Origin: Geoglobus sp.
Lineage (GTDB): Archaea > Halobacteriota > Archaeoglobi > Archaeoglobales > Archaeoglobaceae
Direction of reading: 5' to 3'
Assembly (NCBI GenBank): GCA_015523645.1
Contig: WAJY01000261.1
Location: 1 to 5,219 of the forward strand
DNA length: 5,219 nucleotides
Position 1 is the first letter of the stretch, and each line of letters opens with the position of its first letter. The notes under the pieces are model-generated. The model was not told where the DNA came from. It saw nothing but the letters and a program-made list of their open reading frames with translations, and made no database searches. The translations under genes and the position numbers were made by a program. Shown here one piece after another: positions 1-5,219 of this stretch.

Positions 1-406
1 ATCTCGCGTTCTCACTGGCAATAGCAAGATCACATGCGGTAACAAACTCAAAACCGCCACCAGCAGTTATTCCATTGACTCTCGCAATAACAGGCTTCCC
101 GCAGTGCATTATCATGTCAAATACCCTTCCATAGATCTCTCCCCATTTCCAGAAGTCTGATGGCTTTCTTCCGTACTCCTCAGCATACTCATGGACATTT
201 CCTCCCGTGCAAAATGCCTTGTCCCCAACTCCAGAAAGCACTATGAACTGCACATCATCATCAAACATCGCATCCTCTATAGCAGAAACCATCTCCCTAA
301 GGGTGTTTAGGGTGTAGGAATTGTATTCGTGGGGGCGGTTTATTGCAATCAAGGCTGTGTGCTTGTACCACTCTTTATCGTAGATGATGTCCTTATATTC
401 TGTCAT
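1..406 (-). CDS. BamA/Oah-like 6-oxocyclohex-1-ene-1-carbonyl-CoA hydrolase (crotonase fold), N-terminal part, cut by window edge
   Basis: My own translation from the ATG at 406-404 stays open to the window edge and gives 135 residues; the C-terminus lies outside. It is a crotonase-superfamily protein: GDKAFCTGGN (61-70) is the first oxyanion-hole loop and VNGITAGGGFE (110-120) the second. Beyond the general fold, EYNSYT (27-32), GVGDKAFCTGGN and HEYAEEY (72-78) closely resemble BamA/Oah, the hydrolase that adds water to 6-oxocyclohex-1-ene-1-carbonyl-CoA and cleaves the ring to 3-hydroxypimelyl-CoA in anaerobic benzoyl-CoA degradation. Ordinary enoyl-CoA hydratases usually have AFSAGAD/AFCAGAD-type loops and no such EYAEEY stretch. 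One difference is GGGFEFVTACD where BamA proteins, as I recall them, have GGGQEIGMACD. A weak AGGT ribosome-binding site (413-416) sits 6 nt before the ATG. The gene is separated from the upstream activator by 131 bp and probably has its own promoter. The crotonase call is firm; the BamA function is inferred from motifs and context. Confidence 0.8.
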   Translation of the reverse strand, partial: MTEYKDIIYDKEWYKHTALIAINRPHEYNSYTLNTLREMVSAIEDAMFDDDVQFIVLSGVGDKAFCTGGNVHEYAEEYGRKPSDFWKWGEIYGRVFDMIMHCGKPVIARVNGITAGGGFEFVTACDLAIASENAR

Positions 407-412
407 GAGTAA

Positions 413-416
413 ACCT
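413..416 (-). promoter_or_regulatory. Weak ribosome-binding site of the BamA-like gene
   Basis: On the minus strand AGGT is followed by 6 nt (TTACTC) and the ATG at 406. It supports this ATG and argues mildly for a leadered transcript, though a leaderless one is also possible given the TATA-like palindrome at 425-434. Confidence 0.4.
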
Positions 417-424
417 GAATGCTC

Positions 425-457
425 TTAAATTTAAAGTTTACGAATTAAAAATATTAA
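425..457 (-). promoter_or_regulatory. Archaeal promoter region for the BamA-like gene (two candidate TATA boxes)
   Basis: The 407-537 gap is strikingly AT-rich. Read on the minus strand, TTTAATATTTTTAA (457-444) is a TATA-like box that would place transcription start near 425, giving an 18-nt leader that contains the AGGT site. A second box, the perfect 10-bp palindrome TTAAATTTAA (425-434), is centred about 24 nt before the ATG and would give a leaderless mRNA. Either suits archaeal TBP-driven initiation, about 25 nt upstream of the start. The rest of the gap, 458-517, shows nothing else I can name. Confidence 0.45.
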
Positions 458-517
458 AGTCACAAATTTTACAATTTCAATTAACAGCACTGAAAACTCA
501 TACAATGATAGCAAAGC

Positions 518-524
518 AAAAAAA
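518..524 (-). terminator. Possible oligo-T terminator after the activator gene
   Basis: Seven consecutive T residues on the minus strand lie 14 nt after the activator stop codon. Archaeal RNA polymerase can terminate at short U-tracts without a hairpin, and I see no strong stem before it. Its place at the end of the four-gene run fits, but T-runs are common in AT-rich gaps. Confidence 0.35.
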
Positions 525-537
525 TTCCATATCTTTT

Positions 538-1326
538 TTAAATCTGAAAAAACTTCTCTTTGGCTATTATTCCAGCTCCTAGAGCTCCAACAATTTGTGG
601 CTCTTCAGGTATTTTTATTCTTGCATTTATCTCCTCTTCAAGAGCTTTCACAACACCAACATTTTTCGCTACACCACCTGTCATCACAACATCCTCCACA
701 ACACCAATCTGCCTCACCAATCCACCAACTCTCCTTGCTATTGCTCTGTGGAGCCCTGCAACAATGTCAATTACATCTTTTCCCTCTGCAAGTAGAGAGA
801 TTACCTCGCTTTCAGCAAAAACGGTGCATGTGCTTGTTATGTTCACCGGGTTCTTTGAATTCAGAGAAAGCTCACCCATTTTTTCAAGCTCTATTCCAAG
901 TGTGTTTGCCAAAACCTCAAGGAATTTCCCTGTTCCTGCTGCGCACTTGTCATTCATAGTAAATCTTATAACTTTTCCAGAATCATCAAGAACCATTGCC
1001 TTTGAATCCTGACCACCTATGTCTATTACCGTGTGGCAATCTGGAAAAAGCTTTTTTGCCCCTTTTGCATGGCATGTTATCTCCGTTACCTTCTCATCTG
1101 CGATGTTTGAAAGTGCAAGATTTCTACCGTAGCCTGTTGCAATCACGTATCTCAAATCCTCTCTTCTTAAGCCTGAGCTTTTAAGACATTTCTCAAGGGA
1201 TTTCTCTCCAATTTCCTTTATCCTTGCTCCGGTCTTCTCTATGAGATACGCTACGAGCTTCTCATCTTCATCAATTATGCAAACCTTTGTTGCAAGAGAG
1301 CCTATGTCAACACCCGCAAAGAACAT
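538..1326 (-). CDS. ATP-dependent [4Fe-4S] activator (archerase) of a 2-hydroxyacyl-CoA dehydratase / benzoyl-CoA reductase, HgdC-like
   Basis: This 262-residue protein is an ASKHA-fold ATPase (BcrAD/BadFG family). It hydrolyses ATP to drive single, very low-potential electrons into the iron-sulfur partner enzyme, here almost certainly the two subunits encoded just upstream. Visible motifs are the phosphate-1 loop GVDIGS (5-10), ATGYGRN (63-69), DIGGQD (102-107, phosphate 2), MTGGVAKN (215-222, adenosine/phosphate region) and GALGAG (247-252). The two cysteines that bridge the [4Fe-4S] cluster across a homodimer in HgdC are present as C128 in NDKCAAGTG and C167 in STCTVFAE. Length and motifs match HgdC of Acidaminococcus (about 260 residues) better than the divergent BcrD-type subunit. 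The ATG at 1326 has the ribosome-binding site AAAGGTGG 4 nt upstream. It is cytoplasmic, with no signal or membrane segment. It follows the BcrB-like gene by 66 bp. Activator identity is certain; which substrate class it serves is open. Confidence 0.95.
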   Translation of the reverse strand: MFFAGVDIGSLATKVCIIDEDEKLVAYLIEKTGARIKEIGEKSLEKCLKSSGLRREDLRYVIATGYGRNLALSNIADEKVTEITCHAKGAKKLFPDCHTVIDIGGQDSKAMVLDDSGKVIRFTMNDKCAAGTGKFLEVLANTLGIELEKMGELSLNSKNPVNITSTCTVFAESEVISLLAEGKDVIDIVAGLHRAIARRVGGLVRQIGVVEDVVMTGGVAKNVGVVKALEEEINARIKIPEEPQIVGALGAGIIAKEKFFQI

Positions 1327-1330
1327 CCAA

Positions 1331-1338
1331 CCACCTTT
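1331..1338 (-). promoter_or_regulatory. Ribosome-binding site of the activator gene
   Basis: AAAGGTGG on the minus strand, 4 nt before the ATG at 1326, pairs with the archaeal 16S rRNA 3' end and fixes the start of the 262-residue activator. Confidence 0.7.
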
Positions 1339-1376
1339 TTCATGAAATTCAATGCTGAGAATATAACTTCTCCCTC

Positions 1377-1391
1377 AAAAGATTTAAAAAG
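1377..1391 (-). promoter_or_regulatory. Possible internal promoter before the activator
   Basis: The 66-bp gap between the BcrB-like gene and the activator has the minus-strand stretch CTTTTTAAATCTTTT, which is TATA-like. A start about 26 nt downstream (near 1360) would give a leader of about 34 nt ending in the AAAGGTGG site. The same T-rich stretch could instead be a partial terminator. The activator may thus be expressed both by read-through and on its own. Confidence 0.25.
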
Positions 1392-1392
1392 G

Positions 1393-2625
1393 TCAGCTTA
1401 AAGACTCGATGAACGCATCTATCTGAGTTTTTGCTCTTTCCATTGGCATAACTCTTGGATCGCATTGAGGGGCATCAAGTATCAGGCTCTGAACTCCAAG
1501 CTCTTCTCTCAAAACATCTGCTAGAGGTCTTATAATCATAGATGTAATCCTACACCCAGTGTTCTCAAGAAGTAAAGCTCCATCGATGTCAGCCTTTCTT
1601 GCAGTTTTTACGATGCTTTCTAGCATTTCGTAACTTGAATTTGTGAAGTGCATTGATCTCCTTACCATGCTCTCAAATGGCTTTTTTGAATCAACCAGAT
1701 GGACAGAGGCATTAACGTAGAGATTGACAGGAAAATTGGCACCCATTCTTTCGCAGTATTCATAGAGAGATAGTGAATGCCACGGCATTATGCCAAAGGT
1801 TAGAAGCCTGTATCTCTCATCTGAGACTCCCTCTCCACTTTTCACCCTCTCCTTGATAATCTCATAAGCCTTCTGGCAGAATTCAAGAGCGTAGTCACTC
1901 CCGAGAACAAAAAATGAGATGAAAACAAAGTCTCCGATCTCCCTCTGACTTCCCGGAGTTGGCTTTGACATCATGAGTTTTAAAATCTCAATTAAAAGCT
2001 TTGATGTCCTTTCAGATTTTTTAAAGACCTGTTTGAATTTTTCCTCATCAAACTCTCCTGCTATGCCTTCAAGAAACTCCACAAGCTTTTGCAATCTTTT
2101 CACAGTATATTCAACATAAAGCTCGTCAGCCCACTCAGCCTCCTTGGTGAGCTCGTCAACATTTTTCAGGGAATCTGATGTCCAGTAGGGGTAGTTCACC
2201 ACAAATCTAGGAACGTTGTAATACCTTGCAAAGACATCAGCCATCTCGTGATGTGCAACACAAAGAGCTCTACTGCCAACAATGAAATCAGGCTTTGGAA
2301 TGAGTGGTTTTGTTGCTTTTTCAGGCTCAATAATCGCTCCAATTGTAGTTTTAAAGTAATCGCATAGAAAATGGCTATAGCCGGTTGCTATTGATGCGTC
2401 GATCAGATCAACTGATGATCCCCTGGCAGCGCAGTAAGCTGAATACTGCTCGGGAAATGCCGAGATCAAATCAAAAACGTATATAAGCTCGGATGGATGG
2501 AAAGCAAAGAACCAGCCAACCGGACGTTTCATATTCATTAGCATCTCCTGCCTATTAAGGTGTTTTTTAAAAAGCTCTCTGTAAAGAGTTTTATAACCAA
2601 GTGGATTCCAGTCCCGATCTCCCAA
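1393..2625 (-). CDS. 2-hydroxyacyl-CoA dehydratase / benzoyl-CoA reductase family subunit, HgdA/BcrB/BzdO-like
   Basis: This is one of two iron-sulfur subunits of a CoA-thioester-reducing or dehydrating enzyme (HGD-D/BCR family). Numbered from the TTG at 2625 (410 residues), the N-terminal domain has the family pattern HPSELIYVFDL (43-53) and ATGYSHFLCDY (80-90), followed by IVGSRALCVAHHE (115-127) and YYNVPRFVV (135-143). The C-terminal domain has LLENTGCRIT (352-361), then DAPQCDPR (384-391) and TQIDAFIE (400-407), matching the RSCKP, DxxDPR and TRIQAFxE blocks of the family. C88, C122 and C358 fall where the three [4Fe-4S] ligand cysteines sit, so a cluster is expected. Start choice: TTG 2625 lies 6 nt after a perfect GGAGGTG and just past the upstream stop. 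ATG 2640 (415 residues) and TTG 2652 (419 residues) are in frame but have poor sites. The layout with the BcrC-like gene implies a heterodimer. The family is certain; reductase versus dehydratase cannot be settled from sequence alone. Confidence 0.9.
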   Translation of the reverse strand: MGDRDWNPLGYKTLYRELFKKHLNRQEMLMNMKRPVGWFFAFHPSELIYVFDLISAFPEQYSAYCAARGSSVDLIDASIATGYSHFLCDYFKTTIGAIIEPEKATKPLIPKPDFIVGSRALCVAHHEMADVFARYYNVPRFVVNYPYWTSDSLKNVDELTKEAEWADELYVEYTVKRLQKLVEFLEGIAGEFDEEKFKQVFKKSERTSKLLIEILKLMMSKPTPGSQREIGDFVFISFFVLGSDYALEFCQKAYEIIKERVKSGEGVSDERYRLLTFGIMPWHSLSLYEYCERMGANFPVNLYVNASVHLVDSKKPFESMVRRSMHFTNSSYEMLESIVKTARKADIDGALLLENTGCRITSMIIRPLADVLREELGVQSLILDAPQCDPRVMPMERAKTQIDAFIESLS

Positions 2626-2626
2626 T

Positions 2627-3769
2627 TTACCCACCTCCATGAGCCTCAACAAAAGCCTCGATCCTGGTTCTGTATTGCTCCACGGAAACCGGAAAATCCA
2701 GATCTAGAACTAGAACCGGAACATCTGCTTCTCTAACAATCCAAGGACACTGATGTCCGCAAACTTCACATCCACGATCTTTAAGCACAACAATCGCATC
2801 AGCCTTGCTCTCCCTGACTTTTTCCTTTATGAATCTCAGTCTCTCCTCAATAGAAAGCCCTGAATGGCTCAATGTCATCACACATGCCGAGCATTCAGAA
2901 TACCTTTTTGCAACAGCCCTGAGATCTTTTCCCTCCACAAAACCCGTGTAGTATCCTGCAGAGGTGCACAAATCATCAGAAACAACAGCCATTCCGCACT
3001 CTTCCAGAATTTTCAGAATTTCAAGATGATAGAAATCAGTTCCAGAAAGATGTATTCGAATTTTGAAGTCATTTCTACCCTCAAAATCAGTAAGCCTTTC
3101 AAGCTCTTCTTTAACCATTTTTACAAAATCATCCTTGAGCATAGCAAGGGAAGAGAGAATCAAAGCGAACCATTCTACAGAACTTATCTTTGGAGAATCT
3201 TCTTTTCTCAGTTTTTCAAGTTCTAAGCAGACTTTTCTGTAGTCATTGTAAATTTCTATGGAATTTTTAAGCTTCTCATCGCTCAACTCAGCAGAGAGAC
3301 CTTTTGACAGAATACTGACAAATCTTTCAAGTTCTTTTTCAAAAAATTCTCTAGACAGACTGTCCTTTACATAGGGAAACTGAATCAAATAAGCTAGGGA
3401 TGGCTTGATATAAAACTTGTAGGATGAGAAAAGCTGAATTTTGGTGTCATCTGTTGTTGCGCTAACAATTCCATCAACAAAATCAAAATCACCCCTCAAC
3501 GCACCTTCCAGAACGCCTCTTGAATACATGCACATCCAGCTCGGAGCTTTGGAGTTTGCCAGAGCTGTGGTCTCATAGAATCCAATAAGCCTTACAGGCA
3601 CAGCACCTAGGGCATGTATTATCTCTTCAGGAATGTTATTGCACAGCAAACCCAGAATTTTTCTCCCCTCATTTCTGTATTCCGTGATTTTCTCTCTTTT
3701 TCTGAATATTCTGTAAAAATTTTTAAACGGTTCCCTCATCTCCATGCCTTCCATATCACCACTTCTCAC
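2627..3769 (-). CDS. 2-hydroxyacyl-CoA dehydratase / benzoyl-CoA reductase family subunit, HgdB/BcrC/BzdN-like
   Basis: This 380-residue protein is the second iron-sulfur subunit and presumed partner of the BcrB-like protein. Its length equals that of BcrC/BzdN (about 380). The N-terminal domain shows the family run IPEEIIHALGAVPVRLIG (46-63), CMYSRGVLEGAL (80-91) and FDFVDGIVSATTDD (95-108). The C-terminal domain shows DDLCTSAGYY (265-274), a stretch around GCEVCGHQCPW (333-343) and QYRTRIEAFVE (365-375). Cysteines 80, 268 and 334 sit at recognised family positions. Position 107, where BcrC-type proteins have the Cys of a (S/T)CD motif, is Asp, and extra cysteines 337 and 341 form CxxCxxxC with 334. 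A long charged helical stretch (about 140-230) joins the two domains. Start: GTG 3769 overlaps the ligase stop as GTGA behind a GGGGAG stretch; ATGs at 3754, 3745 and 3739 are possible shorter starts. The family is firm; the catalytic role and which chain holds the active-site cluster are not. Confidence 0.87.
   Translation of the reverse strand: MRSGDMEGMEMREPFKNFYRIFRKREKITEYRNEGRKILGLLCNNIPEEIIHALGAVPVRLIGFYETTALANSKAPSWMCMYSRGVLEGALRGDFDFVDGIVSATTDDTKIQLFSSYKFYIKPSLAYLIQFPYVKDSLSREFFEKELERFVSILSKGLSAELSDEKLKNSIEIYNDYRKVCLELEKLRKEDSPKISSVEWFALILSSLAMLKDDFVKMVKEELERLTDFEGRNDFKIRIHLSGTDFYHLEILKILEECGMAVVSDDLCTSAGYYTGFVEGKDLRAVAKRYSECSACVMTLSHSGLSIEERLRFIKEKVRESKADAIVVLKDRGCEVCGHQCPWIVREADVPVLVLDLDFPVSVEQYRTRIEAFVEAHGGG
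2632..2638 (-). promoter_or_regulatory. Strong ribosome-binding site GGAGGTG within the end of the BcrC-like gene
   Basis: A seven-base exact match to the archaeal anti-Shine-Dalgarno complement lies inside the last codons of the upstream gene. A 6-nt spacer (GGTAAA, holding the upstream TAA stop) separates it from a TTG at 2625. The alternative ATG at 2640 overlaps this motif and would leave it unused for initiation. The arrangement implies translational coupling of the two subunits. Confidence 0.65.
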
Positions 3770-5219
3770 TCACTCCCCTTTCTCCTCTCCTCATCCCTAA
3801 GCACTCTCCTCAAGATCTTTCCTACAGGAGATTTTGGAAGCTCATTTCTGAATTCTACTATTCTTGGAATCTTGTAACTGGCAAGATGCTTTCTTGCAAA
3901 TTCTATGATCTCCTCCTCACTTGCTCTTTCACCCTCCTTCAGAACTATAAAGGCTTTTACAGTCTCACCTCTGTATTCATCTGGCACGCCTATAACTGCA
4001 CACTCCTTGACTTTCGGGTGCATGTAAAGAACTTCTTCAACCTCAGATGGATATACATTGAATCCTCCAGCAATTATCATGTCCTTTTTTCTGTCAACGA
4101 TGTAGATGTAGCCATCCTCATCCATGTAGCCCATGTCCCCAGTGTAAAGCCAGCCATCTTTTATTGCCTCCTTTGTCTTCTCAGGATCATTCCAATATTC
4201 TCTGATTACTTTCTTGCTCCTTAACACAATCTCACCGATGTTTTCCTTTCCGGGAGGTAGAGTCTTGCCAGTTTCAGGGTCAATTATCTTTATCTCAACA
4301 GTTGGAACTGGCATTCCGGCGCTCCCAACTTTTATTATTCCATGCACAGGATTGCTTGTACCTATGATTGCAGCCTCAGTGAGACCCCACTGCTCTATTA
4401 CAGTTGCTGATGGCATAAGTTCTTTCACCTTTTTAAGAAGCTCAACAGGAACTGGAGCTGAACCAACGCTTATCACTCTAACAGAAGAAAGATCTCTTTT
4501 TCTCACCTCTGGATGATTTACAATTGCAACAAGATGGGTTGGTACGCAGTGAATTTGGGTTATGCGATGCTTGTCAATTGCCCTGATAAACTCTCCAGCA
4601 TCGAAGTATGGAAAAAGCACAACAGTTCCACCGTTCATAAAAACGTTCATGTTGCTTGTCCATATACCATTCCCGTGAAACATCGGCATTAATCCAGAGA
4701 AAACATCCTCTCCTCTTCTAACATCGAGACATATTGAGAAGATTTTTGCATCTATCATAAGATTTCTGTGGGTGTAAACAGCTCCCTTTGACCTTCCAGT
4801 TGTTCCACCTGTATATGTTAGTGAAGCAACATCCTCAGGCTTGAGATCTCTTTCAGGTTCCTTTGGCTGGTATTTGAGAAGATCATCAAAATAAAGAACG
4901 TTATCCTTCTCCTTCACCTCATCTTCATGTAAGAATGGCAAGAATCTTTTTGCTGAAGGAGAGATGAAGTCCCTCAGGCTTGTCAGAATGACATACTCAA
5001 GTGGTGTTTTGTCAATGATCGCTTTCACCCTGTTGTAAAGCACATCAAGGGTTACAATTGCTTTAGCGCCTGAATGGTTGAGCTGGTATTCAAGCTCTCT
5101 CTCGGTGTACATGACATTTGTATGAACGACTATCATACCGTTGCTTATTGTTCCAAAGTAGCCGATATTGAACTGAGGGCAGTTTGGGAGGAAAAAGGAT
5201 ATTCTGTCCCCTCTTTCCA
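3766..5219 (-). CDS. AMP-forming acyl-CoA ligase (FadD-like, ANL superfamily), N-terminus cut by window edge
   Basis: The enzyme activates a carboxylic acid with ATP to an acyl-AMP and then to its CoA thioester. The frame runs open to the window edge: before the first ATG at 5136, 27 further codons read GDRISFFLPNCPQFNIGYFG and neighbours, typical internal ligase sequence. The true start therefore lies upstream and about 50-60 residues are missing. Numbered from 5136, motifs are the ATP/phosphate loop YTGGTTGRSKG (108-118), PMFHGNG (151-157), QWGLTE (249-254), GWLYTGD (328-334), the hinge DRKKD (348-352), GGFNVYPSEVEEVL (357-370, CoA-related loop) and SPVGK with the adenylation lysine K440. 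The set is complete, so the enzyme should be active. Overall style is medium/long-chain fatty acid ligase, not classical benzoate-CoA ligase, so the substrate is uncertain. In context it may load the acid metabolised by the downstream dehydratase/reductase. The stop overlaps the next gene's start. Confidence 0.93.
   Translation of the reverse strand, partial: ERGDRISFFLPNCPQFNIGYFGTISNGMIVVHTNVMYTERELEYQLNHSGAKAIVTLDVLYNRVKAIIDKTPLEYVILTSLRDFISPSAKRFLPFLHEDEVKEKDNVLYFDDLLKYQPKEPERDLKPEDVASLTYTGGTTGRSKGAVYTHRNLMIDAKIFSICLDVRRGEDVFSGLMPMFHGNGIWTSNMNVFMNGGTVVLFPYFDAGEFIRAIDKHRITQIHCVPTHLVAIVNHPEVRKRDLSSVRVISVGSAPVPVELLKKVKELMPSATVIEQWGLTEAAIIGTSNPVHGIIKVGSAGMPVPTVEIKIIDPETGKTLPPGKENIGEIVLRSKKVIREYWNDPEKTKEAIKDGWLYTGDMGYMDEDGYIYIVDRKKDMIIAGGFNVYPSEVEEVLYMHPKVKECAVIGVPDEYRGETVKAFIVLKEGERASEEEIIEFARKHLASYKIPRIVEFRNELPKSPVGKILRRVLRDEERRKGSE

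Noticed and set aside
1..406. Generic enoyl-CoA hydratase as the call for the first fragment
   Set aside because: The fold is shared, but the EYNSYT, GVGDKAFCTGGN and HEYAEEY blocks are much closer to BamA/Oah than to ordinary fatty acid enoyl-CoA hydratases.
407..537. A small RNA or small protein gene in the AT-rich gap
   Set aside because: No stable stem, no open frame with a ribosome-binding site and no tRNA-like structure were seen; promoter and terminator signals explain the composition.
560..1184. Plus-strand open frames over the activator gene
   Set aside because: They lie opposite a gene with a full set of conserved motifs, overlap each other in several frames, show no recognisable domain and lack convincing ribosome-binding sites.
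538..2652. Calling these genes a complete benzoyl-CoA reductase (bcrABCD or bzdNOPQ)
   Set aside because: Only one ATPase/activator subunit is visible, and it is closest in motifs to homodimeric HgdC. I kept the family-level call for the two large subunits.
2864..4516. Plus-strand open frames opposite the BcrC-like and ligase genes
   Set aside because: They have low-complexity Ser/Phe/Leu-rich compositions typical of antisense shadows, and the minus-strand genes fully explain the region.
5134..5136. ATG at 5136 as the true start of the ligase
   Set aside because: The 27 in-frame codons upstream encode a typical ligase core segment (GDR, FLPNCPQF) and run off the window, so this ATG is internal.

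Overview
All genes in this window lie on the minus strand, so the DNA is read from position 5219 down to 1. It looks like a thermophilic archaeon, most probably of the Archaeoglobi (Archaeoglobus, Ferroglobus or Geoglobus type). The proteins are rich in Lys and Glu, Arg codons are mostly AGA/AGG, GC is moderate, ribosome-binding sites match the archaeal GGAGGTGATCC consensus, and intergenic DNA carries TTTAAA/TTTAATA-type TATA boxes. The organism assignment is inference from style and gene content; no marker gene is present.

Layout in transcription order: (1) a fatty-acid-type acyl-CoA ligase of the AMP-forming ANL superfamily, 5' end cut by the window (5219-3766); (2) a 380-residue subunit of the 2-hydroxyacyl-CoA dehydratase / benzoyl-CoA reductase family, HgdB/BcrC/BzdN-like (3769-2627), whose GTG start overlaps the ligase stop as GTGA; (3) a second subunit of the same family, HgdA/BcrB/BzdO-like (about 2625-1393), translationally coupled to the first; (4) a 262-residue ATP-dependent activator with a [4Fe-4S] cluster, HgdC-like (1326-538); then a 131-bp AT-rich gap with a promoter; and (5) the N-terminal 135 residues of a crotonase-fold protein closely resembling BamA/Oah, the ring-opening 6-oxocyclohex-1-ene-1-carbonyl-CoA hydrolase of anaerobic aromatic degradation (406-1, cut by the window).

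Together these form a small CoA-thioester catabolic cluster: the ligase activates an acid to its CoA ester, the activator injects low-potential electrons with ATP hydrolysis into a two-subunit iron-sulfur enzyme, and a BamA-like hydrolase may hydrate and cleave a cyclic oxo-acyl-CoA. The context points to anaerobic aromatic or alicyclic acid breakdown. However, a class I benzoyl-CoA reductase needs two different ATPase subunits and only one is visible, of homodimeric HgdC type. The enzyme may therefore be an unusual reductase with a single-type activator or a 2-hydroxyacyl-CoA dehydratase. The HgdB/BcrC-like subunit also appears to have lost one of the usual cluster cysteines and gained a CxxCxxxC near its C-terminus. 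No RNA genes, mobile elements, CRISPR arrays or long repeats were seen, and no stretch over 300 bases lacks a gene.
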